Origin: Vibrio qingdaonensis
Lineage (GTDB): Bacteria; Pseudomonadota; Gammaproteobacteria; Enterobacterales; Vibrionaceae
Length of the DNA stretch: 64,000 nt
Assembly: GCF_026191675.1 (NCBI RefSeq)
Contig: NZ_JAKRRY010000008.1
Coordinates: 62,001 to 126,000, forward strand
Direction: 5' to 3'
Part shown: in pieces, positions 1-9,217 of the stretch
Numbering within the stretch: the first letter of the stretch is position 1
Layout: every line of letters starts with the position of its first letter
Position numbers and translations under genes: made by a program
Notes under the pieces: generated by a model
Told to the model about the DNA's origin: nothing
Seen by the model: only the letters and a program-made list of their open reading frames with translations
The model's database searches: none

Positions 1-539
1 ATACAGCTCGAAAGGCGCTCCAAATAAGGCATTACCTCACGCTTTCTTGGTAGATCCAGAGATGCGAGTGGTTCATCCATTAGTAATAGATCCGGTTTGC
101 TCAACAATGCCCTACCAATCGCGACACGCTGTTTTTCCCCCCCTGATAGTTGTGAAGGATATCGTTCTAGCAAATCGTGAATAGACAATAGAGCAAGTAT
201 TTCATCAAAATGCGTTTGATCGAAACTTGTGACGCCGTAACATAGGTTTAGACGAACTTTCATGTGCGGAAATAAGCGTGCATCTTGAAACACATAGCCA
301 ATATTTCGTTTTTCTATCGGAATATTAACGCCCTGATCAGAACAGAACAGAACAGTGTCTTGAACCTTAATGTTTCCACTGTCAGGTTCCGTTAAGCCAC
401 TAAGCAAATTAATAAATGTTGTCTTGCCTGCACCAGAGCGACCAAAAATAGCCGAAATACCTTTAGGAGGAAGTTCAGCGCTAAAATGGAAGTCCTGCTG
501 TGACAACCGCTTTCGAACATTAATATCAATCACTTTCAA
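1..539 (-). CDS. modC: Molybdate ABC transporter ATP-binding protein ModC (partial, 3' end outside window)
   Basis: ATPase subunit that powers molybdate import through ModB. About 180 codons are visible, and the C-terminal half, where ModC carries its molybdate-binding TOBE/Mop region, lies beyond the window. Walker A (GRSGAGKTT, about residues 33-41), the ABC signature LSGGEKQR and Walker B LLLMDEPL are all present. I place the start at a TTG at 539 because AGGAG sits 7 nt upstream; a GTG at 533 is the alternative. The TTG overlaps the modB stop codon, which implies translational coupling. ModC is inferred from the modA-modB context as well as from the motifs. Confidence 0.9.
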   Translation of the reverse strand, partial: MKVIDINVRKRLSQQDFHFSAELPPKGISAIFGRSGAGKTTFINLLSGLTEPDSGNIKVQDTVLFCSDQGVNIPIEKRNIGYVFQDARLFPHMKVRLNLCYGVTSFDQTHFDEILALLSIHDLLERYPSQLSGGEKQRVAIGRALLSKPDLLLMDEPLASLDLPRKREVMPYLERLSSC

Positions 540-1228
540 CGCTGAACTCCTAGCCGCTTTTGGGTCCAACGGTTCAATCCTTCTGCAAACCATAACGATG
601 CCAGTGAGACCACTATAGAAATAATACACAACCTCATTGCTGCCGCTTCAGCGCCTGGAGTTTCCAAGAAATTATACATCGCCAATGGAATGGTTTGCGT
701 TTCTCCTGGAATGTTAGACACGAAACTGATCGTCGCTCCAAACTCACCTAGACTACGTGCAAAAGCCAACATTGTCCCACTGATTACACCAGGAATGATC
801 AGTGGCAAGGTGATCGTACAAAATACCCTTAATGGAGAGGCACCAAGTGTACGCGCTGCCTGCTCTAACTTATGATCGACACTATCCATCGATAAACGAA
901 TAGAGCGTACCATTAATGGTAATGCAACAACGATGCAAGCTAACACGGCCCCTTTCCAGCTAAAGCTAAAACTAATACCAAACCATTGGTACAGGTGCTG
1001 TCCTATAAACCCTTGACGCCCCATAGAGATTAGCAAGAGATATCCAACGACAACGGGCGGAAGAACAAGCGGTAAATGAATCAAGCTATCGAGCAAACTT
1101 TTACCAACAAATGTTTTCTTGCTCAATATCCACGCAAAGAAAATACCAATAGGGATCAACCAGATGATTGCAACACTGGCAACTTTGAGGCTCAGCCATA
1201 GTGCTTGAAGTTCATATTCACTCAACAT
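536..1228 (-). CDS. modB: Molybdate ABC transporter permease ModB
   Basis: Inner-membrane permease of the molybdate importer, 230 residues, the usual length for ModB. Several hydrophobic segments are visible. The cytoplasmic coupling loop expected of binding-protein-dependent permeases is recognisable around EQAARTLGASPLRVF in the middle of the protein. It sits between modA and modC on the same strand. About 158 bp separate it from modA, and it overlaps the modC start. Confidence 0.93.
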   Translation of the reverse strand: MLSEYELQALWLSLKVASVAIIWLIPIGIFFAWILSKKTFVGKSLLDSLIHLPLVLPPVVVGYLLLISMGRQGFIGQHLYQWFGISFSFSWKGAVLACIVVALPLMVRSIRLSMDSVDHKLEQAARTLGASPLRVFCTITLPLIIPGVISGTMLAFARSLGEFGATISFVSNIPGETQTIPLAMYNFLETPGAEAAAMRLCIISIVVSLASLWFAEGLNRWTQKRLGVQR

Positions 1229-1386
1229 CGTCTATTCACTATTACCATCAATAAGTTCACCCATTTAAATCGCCGTCATTATTTTAATTATTTGTGTCAA
1301 CTTGATGAAATAAGGTCGTCTAATCGCGGTAGAATGCTCATAAACTCGAACGCCTTTAGATATTGTCAGCACTGTTAGTCTCCTCC

Positions 1387-2148
1387 TTACTGCCCTTCAG
1401 AATCACCGGTATCAAAACCATACGCCTTCAGTAGCTGTTGTCCTTCGTTAGACAAAACAAACTCACGAAATTGTTCTGAAGGCTTAGATTGGCTCAGTTT
1501 TACCAAAGGATAAATAATGGCATCGTGAGTATTGCTATCAAATGTCGCGAGTACCTCCACCTCATGGCTAAGCAAAGCATCCGTTTTATATACAATCCCA
1601 AGTGGCGTTTCACCGCGCTCTACCATTGCCAACACTTGTCTAACATTACTCAACGGCGCCAGTTGATTTTTCACTTGTTTCCATACACCCACTGACTCTA
1701 AAGACTGCTTAGCATAAATCCCAGCAGGCACCGACGTCGGAATACCAATGGCTAAACGACCAACACCCAAAGCTTGTTTCCAAGATTGTGCCTCGAGCAC
1801 GACCAAGGTTTGATCTGGCAGTAATCGAGTATTTGATACCACGACCAGTTGGTTTCTCGCGATGACAGATATTGCCTCACCCGAGGTAATACGTTGCTCG
1901 ACAAGATAATCAACCCAACGTTCATTGGCTGAAATAAACACATCGGCAGGTGCTCCCTGATACACTTGCCTAGCTAAAGACGCCGACCCACCAAACACGG
2001 TTGTAACGTCTACACCGCTTTGCTCTGCATAGCTCTGAGCTAAGGCGGTAACGGCATTTGTCATTGATGACGCTGCATAAACGGTAAGTTTTTCAGCTAA
2101 CACAAAAGGTGACATTGTCACCATCATTAATGCGATAACTCGTTTCAT
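1387..2148 (-). CDS. modA: Molybdate ABC transporter substrate-binding protein ModA
   Basis: Periplasmic molybdate-binding protein of about 253 residues. The N-terminus [18 protein letters not shown] is a Sec signal peptide, followed by EKLTVYAASSMTNAV, typical of ModA, whose serines contact the oxyanion. A longer reading frame begins at 2175. The ATG at 2148 is preferred because it starts exactly at the signal peptide and overlaps the cobQ stop (TAATG). Other conserved stretches are GGSASLARQVYQGAPADVFISA and the C-terminal domain with GIVYKTDAL. Confidence 0.93.
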   Translation of the reverse strand: MKRVIALMMVTMSPFVLAEKLTVYAASSMTNAVTALAQSYAEQSGVDVTTVFGGSASLARQVYQGAPADVFISANERWVDYLVEQRITSGEAISVIARNQLVVVSNTRLLPDQTLVVLEAQSWKQALGVGRLAIGIPTSVPAGIYAKQSLESVGVWKQVKNQLAPLSNVRQVLAMVERGETPLGIVYKTDALLSHEVEVLATFDSNTHDAIIYPLVKLSQSKPSEQFREFVLSNEGQQLLKAYGFDTGDSEGQ

Positions 2149-3617
2149 TATGAGTCCAACTGGATATCTGGCCATAGCACGTCAAGATTCATGTGTGCTT
2201 CTATCGCGTCTGCAATTAAATCAATCGCTTTTTCCTTTTCGTCGGCTATTGAAAATGATGGTATCTGAGAACCATTAACCCATTCAGCGACCAGCTCTAC
2301 CATATCAGCAGAATCAAAGAGACCATGCCAATAGGTCCCAAGTACTGTTGAGTCCTCGTTTATCGCCCCATCAGTGACATTGTCACTACTGATAATAGGT
2401 TGTTTCTCATCAACTTGTGAGACACCTGCATGAATTTCATAACCTTGGATTGGTAAACATTTATCTAACAGCTGAATCTCACCAGTAACGTTTTTCAACT
2501 GCTTGTGTTCCGCTAATACCGTGTCTAACTGCAGTAGTCCTAACCCTTGTGTTGTACCAGCAACGCCTTCAATGCCCAGTGGATCTGAAATTGTGCTGCC
2601 GAGCATTTGATAACCGCCACAAATTCCCATCACTTTTCCACCATAGCGCAAATGACGGAAAATTTCTTTATCCCAACCCTGCTCTCGTAGATACGCGAGG
2701 TCATCTCTTACAGATTTAGAACCAGGTAGAATAATTAGATCAGCACTGCCTAACGGCTCGCCTTTACCGACGTACCTGAAATCAATATCAGGATGCAGCC
2801 GTAATGCATCAAAATCGGTATGATTACTTATGCGTGTGAGCACTGGAACCACGACACTTAGCTTAGTCTTATCGTTTTTAATTTGCTCGCCCACAATGGC
2901 ATCTTCAGCTTCAATATTCAGCCCATGCAAATAGGGAATGACACCCAAAACAGGTTTACCCGTTTTCTTTTCTAACCAGTCCAATCCAGGCTCTAAAAGA
3001 GAGATATCACCTCTAAACCGGTTGATCACAAAACCAATGACCCGGCGCTGCTCAGATTCAGACAACAGTGCTAATGTGCCGTATAAATGGGCAAATACAC
3101 CACCCCTATCTATATCGGCCACGATAATGACGGGAACGTCTGCTTTTTCCGCAAACCCCATATTAGCAATATCATTTTCTCTTAAGTTAATCTCTGCAGG
3201 ACTGCCCGCCCCCTCAATAATAATGGTATCAAACTGATGAGATAGTTTGTTAAACGAGTCCATAACATAGGGCATTGCAATTTTTTTATAGCCGTGAAAA
3301 TCAACCGCATCCATATTGGTAAAAGCTTTACCTTGTATGATGATCTGCGCACCCGTATCAGAGTTGGGTTTAATCAATACAGGATTCATATCTACCGTTG
3401 GTAACACCTTCGCCGCTTGGGCTTGCACCACTTGTGCACGGCCAATTTCTCCCCCATCTTGAGTGACGCCACTGTTCAGTGCCATATTCTGCGACTTAAA
3501 GGGGGCAACGTTCACCGCTCTCCTAGCCAACACCCGGCACAAACCTGCCACCAATACACTTTTCCCGGCATCTGATGTGGTGCCTTGCACCATCAGAGCT
3601 TGTGAAGTCCGACGCAT
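2148..3617 (-). CDS. cobQ: Cobyric acid synthase CobQ/CbiP
   Basis: Amidates the peripheral carboxylates of adenosylcobyrinic acid diamide, using glutamine and ATP, in cobalamin synthesis. 489 residues, full length for the family. The N-terminal ATPase domain begins with [13 protein letters not shown] (residues about 10-22). The C-terminal class I glutamine amidotransferase domain has the nucleophile Cys in [10 protein letters not shown] (about residue 330) and the His in GTYWHGLFD (about residue 430). It is the first gene of a cobQ-modA-modB-modC run with a stop/start overlap into modA. No other cobalamin gene is in the window. Confidence 0.95.
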   Translation of the reverse strand: MRRTSQALMVQGTTSDAGKSVLVAGLCRVLARRAVNVAPFKSQNMALNSGVTQDGGEIGRAQVVQAQAAKVLPTVDMNPVLIKPNSDTGAQIIIQGKAFTNMDAVDFHGYKKIAMPYVMDSFNKLSHQFDTIIIEGAGSPAEINLRENDIANMGFAEKADVPVIIVADIDRGGVFAHLYGTLALLSESEQRRVIGFVINRFRGDISLLEPGLDWLEKKTGKPVLGVIPYLHGLNIEAEDAIVGEQIKNDKTKLSVVVPVLTRISNHTDFDALRLHPDIDFRYVGKGEPLGSADLIILPGSKSVRDDLAYLREQGWDKEIFRHLRYGGKVMGICGGYQMLGSTISDPLGIEGVAGTTQGLGLLQLDTVLAEHKQLKNVTGEIQLLDKCLPIQGYEIHAGVSQVDEKQPIISSDNVTDGAINEDSTVLGTYWHGLFDSADMVELVAEWVNGSQIPSFSIADEKEKAIDLIADAIEAHMNLDVLWPDIQLDS

Positions 3618-3848
3618 ACGTTCCTAATTATCCTTTCAAAGCCTTTGGTTAGTTTACCTTTTTTACTTAGATATCCCAAATACTGTCATAGTCAAAATGA
3701 CAGTATTACTCAACAAAACGACAAGGCATAAATAAAAGCCAGCGTGAATTGAAAATGAATGCATGGCTCAGACACCGTTAAGCGATGGTGCGCTTTAATA
3801 GACCACGAACTCGCATAACAACCAGCCCTACAGAATAGGATATTCACC

Positions 3849-4220
3849 ATGAAAAAAATAACTTATGCCATCATTACGGCCCTCACTTTCGCCCCTGCTC
3901 TTGTATTCGCTAAAGACGGTGGGCATAAAACAGTCCCAGCCGTCGTGTATAACGGTCCCGTTGATACTACATCGGTCAGTCAATTGCTGGCGGATAACAG
4001 CATGTTTAGCGAACAAAACGTCATCGTTGATGGTTATCTCGTGCGCCAAATTAAAGGCGACAAGTTTATATTTAGTGATGGGAACGCGGAAATACAAGTT
4101 GAATTAGATGACGTCGTTTTAACCACACCAATTGATAATAAAACCAAAGTCCGTATTTTTGGCGAGTATGAGGGTGGCTCTACACCGGAAATTGAGGTGG
4201 ACCATATTCAAATAATGTAA
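3849..4220 (+). CDS. YgiW/YdeI-type BOF (bacterial OB-fold) periplasmic protein
   Basis: 123 residues. Residues 1-21 (MKKITYAIITALTFAPALVFA) are a signal peptide, and the mature protein is a single small OB-fold domain with the family pattern VDGYLVRQIKGDKFIFSDG...IQVELDD...TKVRIFGEYEG...IEVDHIQ. Members of this family in enterobacteria are linked to stress tolerance; the ligand is not known from sequence. Monocistronic: a hairpin terminator follows 26 bp after the stop. Confidence 0.88.
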   Translation: MKKITYAIITALTFAPALVFAKDGGHKTVPAVVYNGPVDTTSVSQLLADNSMFSEQNVIVDGYLVRQIKGDKFIFSDGNAEIQVELDDVVLTTPIDNKTKVRIFGEYEGGSTPEIEVDHIQIM

Positions 4221-4245
4221 CGAATGTCTCGACATAAGATAAATT

Positions 4246-4270
4246 GGTCTGTATTTTGCAGACCTTTTTT
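4246..4270 (+). terminator. Rho-independent terminator after the BOF gene
   Basis: GGTCTG / CAGACC stem (4246-4251 and 4259-4264) with a 7-nt loop, followed by a run of T. Confidence 0.85.
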
Positions 4271-4329
4271 ATATATACTTGACGAATTGATCATTTTGAC
4301 CTTATGTCGACATTCATTACGGAGTTCTC

Positions 4330-4866
4330 ATGCTAGGTAAAGCAAGTCGTACTGCCCTTTTAGCGTTAGCAGTCACCGCCCCATCGTTAGTTCAAGCTAA
4401 TAATTTTAATTACAACGCGTTTCAAGTTCGCTTAGGTGCAAACCCAGGTACAGTAGGAGCAGAGTTTAGTACTTTCTTTACCGAAAACACTCATATTATT
4501 GTACGTGGAGACTCTCGCTTTGAAGGCGACTGGGATGTCGCTGGTGGTATTGGTTTTAATGGACCTGCTGGCCAATTTGCCGACATATATGGCCAACTTC
4601 TCGTTCACAATGTAAAAACGCGCGACGATGAAAAATTTGATAGTGAATTTATGTCAGAGTTTAATATTGGCTCGCGTGTATGGCTTCTCGAGAATATCGA
4701 AGGCGTTGGTCAAATTGGTATGTTAAATCGCCGTGATGACACGGTATTTATTTGGAGTGCGGGTGCTCGTTTCCACTCAACGGATCAACTTGCTCTAGGT
4801 GCTGACATTAAAGATGGTGGTATTTACGGACCACAAGTACAAATGTCAGTCAGATTTGAGTTCTAA
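4330..4866 (+). CDS. Small outer-membrane beta-barrel-like protein, function unknown
   Basis: 178 residues with an N-terminal signal peptide cut after about SLVQA (residue 23). The rest alternates short polar and hydrophobic stretches rich in Gly and aromatic residues, and it ends in ...VQMSVRFEF. A terminal aromatic residue in a beta-strand is the usual C-terminal signature of outer-membrane barrels. The start has GGAG 5 nt upstream. I do not recognise a named family. The reading as a barrel of about eight strands is inference from composition and length. Confidence 0.7.
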   Translation: MLGKASRTALLALAVTAPSLVQANNFNYNAFQVRLGANPGTVGAEFSTFFTENTHIIVRGDSRFEGDWDVAGGIGFNGPAGQFADIYGQLLVHNVKTRDDEKFDSEFMSEFNIGSRVWLLENIEGVGQIGMLNRRDDTVFIWSAGARFHSTDQLALGADIKDGGIYGPQVQMSVRFEF

Positions 4867-4923
4867 CGATCAAACATAATCGATATAGCGTTCGAAATTT
4901 AGTTCAAATAATACTCAAACAGC

Positions 4924-4952
4924 AAAAAGGCTTTCATTATGAAAGCCTTTTT
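4924..4952. terminator. Bidirectional terminator
   Basis: AAAAAGGCTTTC / GAAAGCCTTTTT perfect 12-bp arms with a 5-nt loop. A/T runs on both sides serve the converging genes at 4330-4866 (+) and 4992-5696 (-). Confidence 0.92.
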
Positions 4953-4991
4953 ATTGTGTTTACCAAGTTCGATTTCTGCTTAGATCTCGGT

Positions 4992-5696
4992 TTACTTAGA
5001 TTTTGGTTTCGGTTGTACGTATTTTCTACCAACATCCACCAAGGCTACATCTCTAAAGAAACTTCTGCCTAATAGCACTGGGTATTTAAGGTGCGTACGG
5101 TCCGCTAATGTAAACTCGGTCTTGCTTGTCATATCACCAATAGTAATTGCTGAAAGAACAACTGGTCGTTTATCACTCTCTTCTGAACCAGACTGTTTCA
5201 CTTTTACCCAACGTTCAACGGGTAAGCTCATTTCTTTCGACTCAACACCTTTGTGCTTAACCTTGAATTTCACCCAGTCTTTTCCATCGCGTTCAAATGG
5301 GACAATATCCACCGCGCTCAATGATGAAGTCGTCGCACCAGTATCTACCCTTGCCTTTGTGGTTACTTTCATGTCAACAAGACGAACATATTCCTGCTCA
5401 CCTAGAATCAATTTCCCTTCACCATTTTTCACAGGCGAAGGTTTCACCGCTGGTTTAGTAGGCTTTTCTGCGGGTTTGGTTTCTTTTTCAACAATCGCAG
5501 GCTTTTTGGCCTCAGGCTCAGGCTTAACTGGATCAGCTTTCGTCGTTTCAGAGTCGGCTGGAGATTGCGTTGCAGATGAGTCCGTTTTAGGCTCTTCTAC
5601 TTGTGGTGGAGTCACTGATTCAGTTTGGCTTGTTGTAGAACATGCCACTAAGCCGCCACTCAACATCAGTGGTAAAATCACTTTCCACGCTTTCAT
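4992..5696 (-). CDS. Lipoprotein with RimK-associated retropepsin-like (DUF785-type) protease domain
   Basis: 234 residues. The lipobox GLVAC gives a lipidated Cys at about residue 19. Residues about 20-90 form a low-complexity linker rich in Pro, Lys, Glu and Thr, probably a periplasmic spacer. The C-terminal domain carries VDTGATTSSLSA, the aspartic-protease D-T-G motif, and LLGRSFFRDVALVDVGR, as in the RimK-linked 'ATP-dependent zinc protease' family. No rimK-like gene is next to it. The start has AAGG 7 nt upstream. Substrate unknown. Confidence 0.82.
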   Translation of the reverse strand: MKAWKVILPLMLSGGLVACSTTSQTESVTPPQVEEPKTDSSATQSPADSETTKADPVKPEPEAKKPAIVEKETKPAEKPTKPAVKPSPVKNGEGKLILGEQEYVRLVDMKVTTKARVDTGATTSSLSAVDIVPFERDGKDWVKFKVKHKGVESKEMSLPVERWVKVKQSGSEESDKRPVVLSAITIGDMTSKTEFTLADRTHLKYPVLLGRSFFRDVALVDVGRKYVQPKPKSK

Positions 5697-5826
5697 TCAT
5701 TCACCTTTTTATTACTTTTTTTATAGGGTTACCGTCGCCATTTTGCTAACTACCATTCAGTGGTATCAACGAACGAACGACGATTTACTTAAACTGCGCG
5801 CTATCGTTCACGCGCTAAAATTACGG

Positions 5827-7008
5827 TTAGCTCACAGACATAAGAGCATTAGCGACATAAGGTAACTGCGTTTCTGACAAACCGGCAATATTAATTCGAC
5901 CGTCATCTACACCATAAATACCAAAATCAGTTCGTAGGCGCTGCATTTGCTCTGCTGTAAATCCTAGCACAGTAAACATGCCTTTGTGAGCCATGATAAA
6001 GTCAAATTGGTCAGATGAATGATTGTTTTTTAATTCTTTACATAGACCATCGCGTAACGAAACCAATCTTTGCTGCATTTCTGACAGTTCTGTTTGCCAC
6101 TGACTCGTTAAATGCTCATCGGCCAAAATCGTTTTGACCAGTGCTGCACCATGATCTGGTGGCATCGTATAGGTAGAACGGGCCAAGGTCAGAAGTTTTC
6201 CACGGGCGTTCGCCGCTTCCTTAGCATTTTTGCCAATTACAACCGCCGCCCCAGTTCGCTCACGGTACAGACCAAAGTTCTTGGAACAAGACGTCGTTAA
6301 CAACATTTCTTCGACATTTTCTGCCATGTGACGCAGACCAAATGCGTCTGCCTCCAGGCCGTCACCAAAGCCTTGGTACGCAACATCAACAAAAGGAACA
6401 AATCCATTACGTACGCTCAGATCGGTTATCTGTTTCCAATCCTCTAGCGAAATATCCGCTCCGGTAGGGTTATGGCAGCAACCATGCAGTAATACAACAT
6501 CGCCAGCGCCCGCTGAACTGATATCGGTCAACATCGCATCAGTGTCGACCTGCTTGGTTTCAGTATTGAAATAGCGATAAAACTTAACGTTTAGACCTGC
6601 CGCTTCCATCACTGGTTTATGGTTCACATAACTTGGATTCGATAACCATACTGTCGTACCCGGTGCTGCAACGTTAAGCAGGTCCCCTAACATTCTTAGA
6701 CCCCCACTTGCACCCGGTGTTTGAATGATAGACATTCGGTCATAAATAGGGGTTTCACCAAACACAACTTTGGCGATACTTTGATTGAACTCTTCACAAC
6801 CCGCTAAGCCGACATAAGCTTTGGTTTGCTGTTCATTGGTCACAATTCGTTGTGCCTCAGAAACAGCTTTCATGATTGGAGTTTGCCCTTCACTATTGCG
6901 ATAGACACCAATACCAAGATCAACTTTATCCTCGCGAGGATCGTTTCGGTAAGCGACAGAAAGAGAAAGAATAGGATCGAGCGTAGGCTCGGATAAATGA
7001 GAAAACAT
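5827..7008 (-). CDS. tyrB: Aromatic amino acid aminotransferase (class I, TyrB/AspC family)
   Basis: About 393 residues from the ATG at 7008 (MFSHLSEPTLDPILSL), the normal length for the family; the frame stays open upstream to 7038. PLP-dependent transaminase for aromatic amino acids or aspartate with 2-oxoglutarate. SCSKNFGLYRERTGA holds the Schiff-base lysine (about residue 245), and HGCCHNPTGADIS and the PLP-phosphate-contacting segment are present. TyrB rather than AspC is a judgement from overall resemblance. No operator could be recognised upstream. Confidence 0.85.
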   Translation of the reverse strand: MFSHLSEPTLDPILSLSVAYRNDPREDKVDLGIGVYRNSEGQTPIMKAVSEAQRIVTNEQQTKAYVGLAGCEEFNQSIAKVVFGETPIYDRMSIIQTPGASGGLRMLGDLLNVAAPGTTVWLSNPSYVNHKPVMEAAGLNVKFYRYFNTETKQVDTDAMLTDISSAGAGDVVLLHGCCHNPTGADISLEDWKQITDLSVRNGFVPFVDVAYQGFGDGLEADAFGLRHMAENVEEMLLTTSCSKNFGLYRERTGAAVVIGKNAKEAANARGKLLTLARSTYTMPPDHGAALVKTILADEHLTSQWQTELSEMQQRLVSLRDGLCKELKNNHSSDQFDFIMAHKGMFTVLGFTAEQMQRLRTDFGIYGVDDGRINIAGLSETQLPYVANALMSVS

Positions 7009-7138
7009 GAAAGTCACAACCCTTTGAAATTCAAGCAATGGCTTTCACGTTATCACTAGATTCGAATGATTGAAATACTTTTATGCGCTCGACTATGCGA
7101 GCTGCAGAGAATTACACCACAATCAGCGAAACGATGAG

Positions 7139-7609
7139 CTAAATTTCAGTAAAGCGATGAATAATTTGGTTAGAACTGCCGCGCCACTCAAGTTCTGGGT
7201 CAAATAGTGGCTGCTCAAACTTTCCATCCACCAGCACATCCACAAGATCTATAACCTCACGCTGCTTGGCAGACAAGTTCGCTAAGGTGTAACCTGACCA
7301 TAACCAAATATCTTTTCCAACGCACTCGGATTTGACTCGCTTAACCAATTTAAGTACCGCTTCAACATTAGCCGGATGCAGTGGATCCCCTCCAGATAAA
7401 GAGAGTCCACGCTTCTTAATTCTCGTATCATTCAAATCAGCAATAATTTGATCTTCAAGGGCTGGTGTAAAAGCGTGTCCAGAGCGCAACGACCACGTAG
7501 ATTGATTGTAACACCCTCTGCATTGGTGCTCACAGCCAGAAACAAAAAGCGTACATCTTGTCCCAGGTCCGTTTACAACGTCTATCGGGTGATACTGGTG
7601 GTAGTTCAT
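7139..7609 (-). CDS. nrdG: Host anaerobic RNR-activating protein NrdG
   Basis: Radical SAM activase that installs the glycyl radical on NrdD. 156 residues, full length. The [4Fe-4S] motif is C26-x3-C30-x2-C33 (CEHQCRGC), followed by the SAM-binding GGDPLHPANV. It lies about 200 bp downstream of the host nrdD 3' fragment and is now cut off from the nrdD promoter by the island. A second nrdG (37063-37530) encodes a clearly homologous but diverged protein. Confidence 0.95.
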   Translation of the reverse strand: MNYHQYHPIDVVNGPGTRCTLFVSGCEHQCRGCYNQSTWSLRSGHAFTPALEDQIIADLNDTRIKKRGLSLSGGDPLHPANVEAVLKLVKRVKSECVGKDIWLWSGYTLANLSAKQREVIDLVDVLVDGKFEQPLFDPELEWRGSSNQIIHRFTEI

Positions 7610-7661
7610 AATGGTTAAGTCTCTACATGTTTACTTGGCGATTCAATGACGACCGAATAAG

Positions 7662-7699
7662 TGAGCCGTCTGCACATAACACTATGCGAAGACGGCTCA
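7662..7699. repeat. Inverted repeat between host nrdD and nrdG
   Basis: Perfect 10-bp arms TGAGCCGTCT / AGACGGCTCA with an 18-nt loop. No T-run follows on the minus strand, so an mRNA processing or attenuation hairpin is as likely as a terminator. Confidence 0.5.
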
Positions 7700-7813
7700 T
7701 ATTCTACTTTTGCTAGACGTCAAGTTAACCTTTAACAAGAAGTCATTACCCTCTCGTTAGGTTAGACGCAGTATCACAACAGACACTGCGCTCAACGCTG
7801 CTAGCTGGCTTTA

Positions 7814-9079
7814 CTACAAGTGTTTTACGCGTCGCTTCACTTCTTCTTGTTTGCCGAAGTTGAAAGGGCGAGCATCCGGGCTACCTAAATAACCGCAAAC
7901 ACGGCGAGTCACGGATACTTTCGATGAATCGTGGTTACCACACTTAGGGCAAGTAAAGCCTTTACTCGCACAATCAAACTCACCGGTGTAGCCACATTCG
8001 TAACACTCATCAATTGGCGTATTTGTACCGTAGTAAGGCACTCGACTATAGCTGTAATCCCAAACGTTTTCTAACGCTTCGATGTTGCGCTGCATGTTCG
8101 GGAACTCGCCGTAACAAATAAAACCACCTGACGATATTTCTGGATATGGCATCTCAAAGTCAATTTTGTCGTATGGGTTGACCGTCTTTTGTACGTCTAA
8201 GTGGAAACTGTTGGTGTAATAACCTTTGTCAGTAACCCCTTCAATCACACCAAATTCTTTAGTATCAATCTGGCAGAATCTGCTACATAAGTTTTCACTT
8301 GGCGTTCCGTAAAGGCTAAATGCGTAACCTGTTTCTTCTGCCCAAGATTTTACGGTTTCTTTCATGTGTTTAATGATATCAAGCGCTTTATCACGGATGT
8401 CATTGTCATCAAACATATGCACTTCAGTACCAAACAACGCTGTCATCGTTTCATGAATACCGATATAACCTAATGAAATAGATGCTCTACCATTTTTAAA
8501 GATCGGCGCAATGGAATCATCCGCTTTCAAGCGAACACCACATGCCCCTTCCATATATAGGATAGGTGCCACACGAGCTTTCACTTTTTCAAGACGACTA
8601 ATACGCGTTTCTAAAGCACGACGAGCCAATGTCATTCGATCATTAAGTAACTCATAAAACTTATCAATACACCCGTTTGCTTTAATGGCGATACGAGGCA
8701 AGTTCAAGCTAACAACACCTAGGTTATTACGACCTTCATGCTGCAGTTCACCGTTCTCTTCATAGGTATTTAAGAAGCTACGACAACCCATCGGCGTTTT
8801 AAATGACCCCGTGACTTCTACAACTTTGTCGTAGTTAAGAATGTCTGGGTACATACGTTTTGACGCGCATTCCAATGCTAGCTGTTTAACATCGTAGTGT
8901 GGATCTTGCGCTTGATGATTCAAACCATCTTTAATAGCAAACACCAATTTAGGGAACACCGCCGTTTTACGATTTTTACCCAGACCAGCAATACGGTTCT
9001 TCAAAATAGACTGTTGGATCAATTTTGATTCCCAGCTCGTGCCAAGACCAAAACCAAACGTAACAAAAGGAGTTTGACC
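7814..9079 (-). pseudogene. nrdD: Host nrdD, 3' fragment (C-terminal 420 codons) cut by island insertion
   Basis: C-terminal part of anaerobic ribonucleoside-triphosphate reductase, from the Q of NGQTP to the stop. It keeps the catalytic domain, the C-terminal four-cysteine zinc site (CYECG...CPKCG) and the glycyl-radical segment RVCGYLG. The frame stays open a further 30 bp into the island, to a GTG at 9109 with no good ribosome-binding site, so expression is doubtful. The missing N-terminal 286 codons lie at 39908-40765, across the island. The two halves sum to 706 residues, the expected NrdD length, so the island split the gene without loss. Confidence 0.95.
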
Positions 9080-9092
9080 ATTATGTGATATA
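9072..9092. other. Left attachment junction (attL)
   Basis: Host sequence GTTTGACC (9072-9079) joins the island end ATTATGTG. Removing the island and joining to GTTTGC at 39911 restores GTTTGACCGTTTGC, which on the minus strand reads GCA AAC GGT CAA AC, the codons for A-N-G-Q-T of NrdD. Confidence 0.85.
9079..9087. repeat. Terminal inverted repeat, left copy
   Basis: CATTATGTG, the exact reverse complement of the right-end copy at 39899-39907. It probably forms part of the recombinase core-binding site. Confidence 0.75.
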
Positions 9093-9134
9093 GTTAAAAC
9101 TACTCTCACTAATAATGAAGCGGCAAACCGAAGA

Positions 9135-9177
9135 ATTACATGCTACCCATTGATTTAAAAGGGTGATAATATGTAAT
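9135..9177. repeat. Inverted repeat in the 5' region of the recombinase operon
   Basis: ATTACAT (9135-9141) and ATGTAAT (9171-9177), with inner CCC / GGG, between the island end and the first recombinase start at 9218. It could be an arm-type recombinase site or an autoregulatory operator; the sequence alone does not decide. Confidence 0.4.
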
Positions 9178-9217
9178 CCATGTTATCTTCTCTTGCGGCT
9201 TAAGGATATTTACTCTC

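Noticed and set aside
5122..5865. Long plus-strand frame of about 247 codons opposite the retropepsin-like lipoprotein gene
   Set aside because: It is antisense to a well-supported gene, its composition follows the low-complexity linker of that gene, and it has no recognisable domain.
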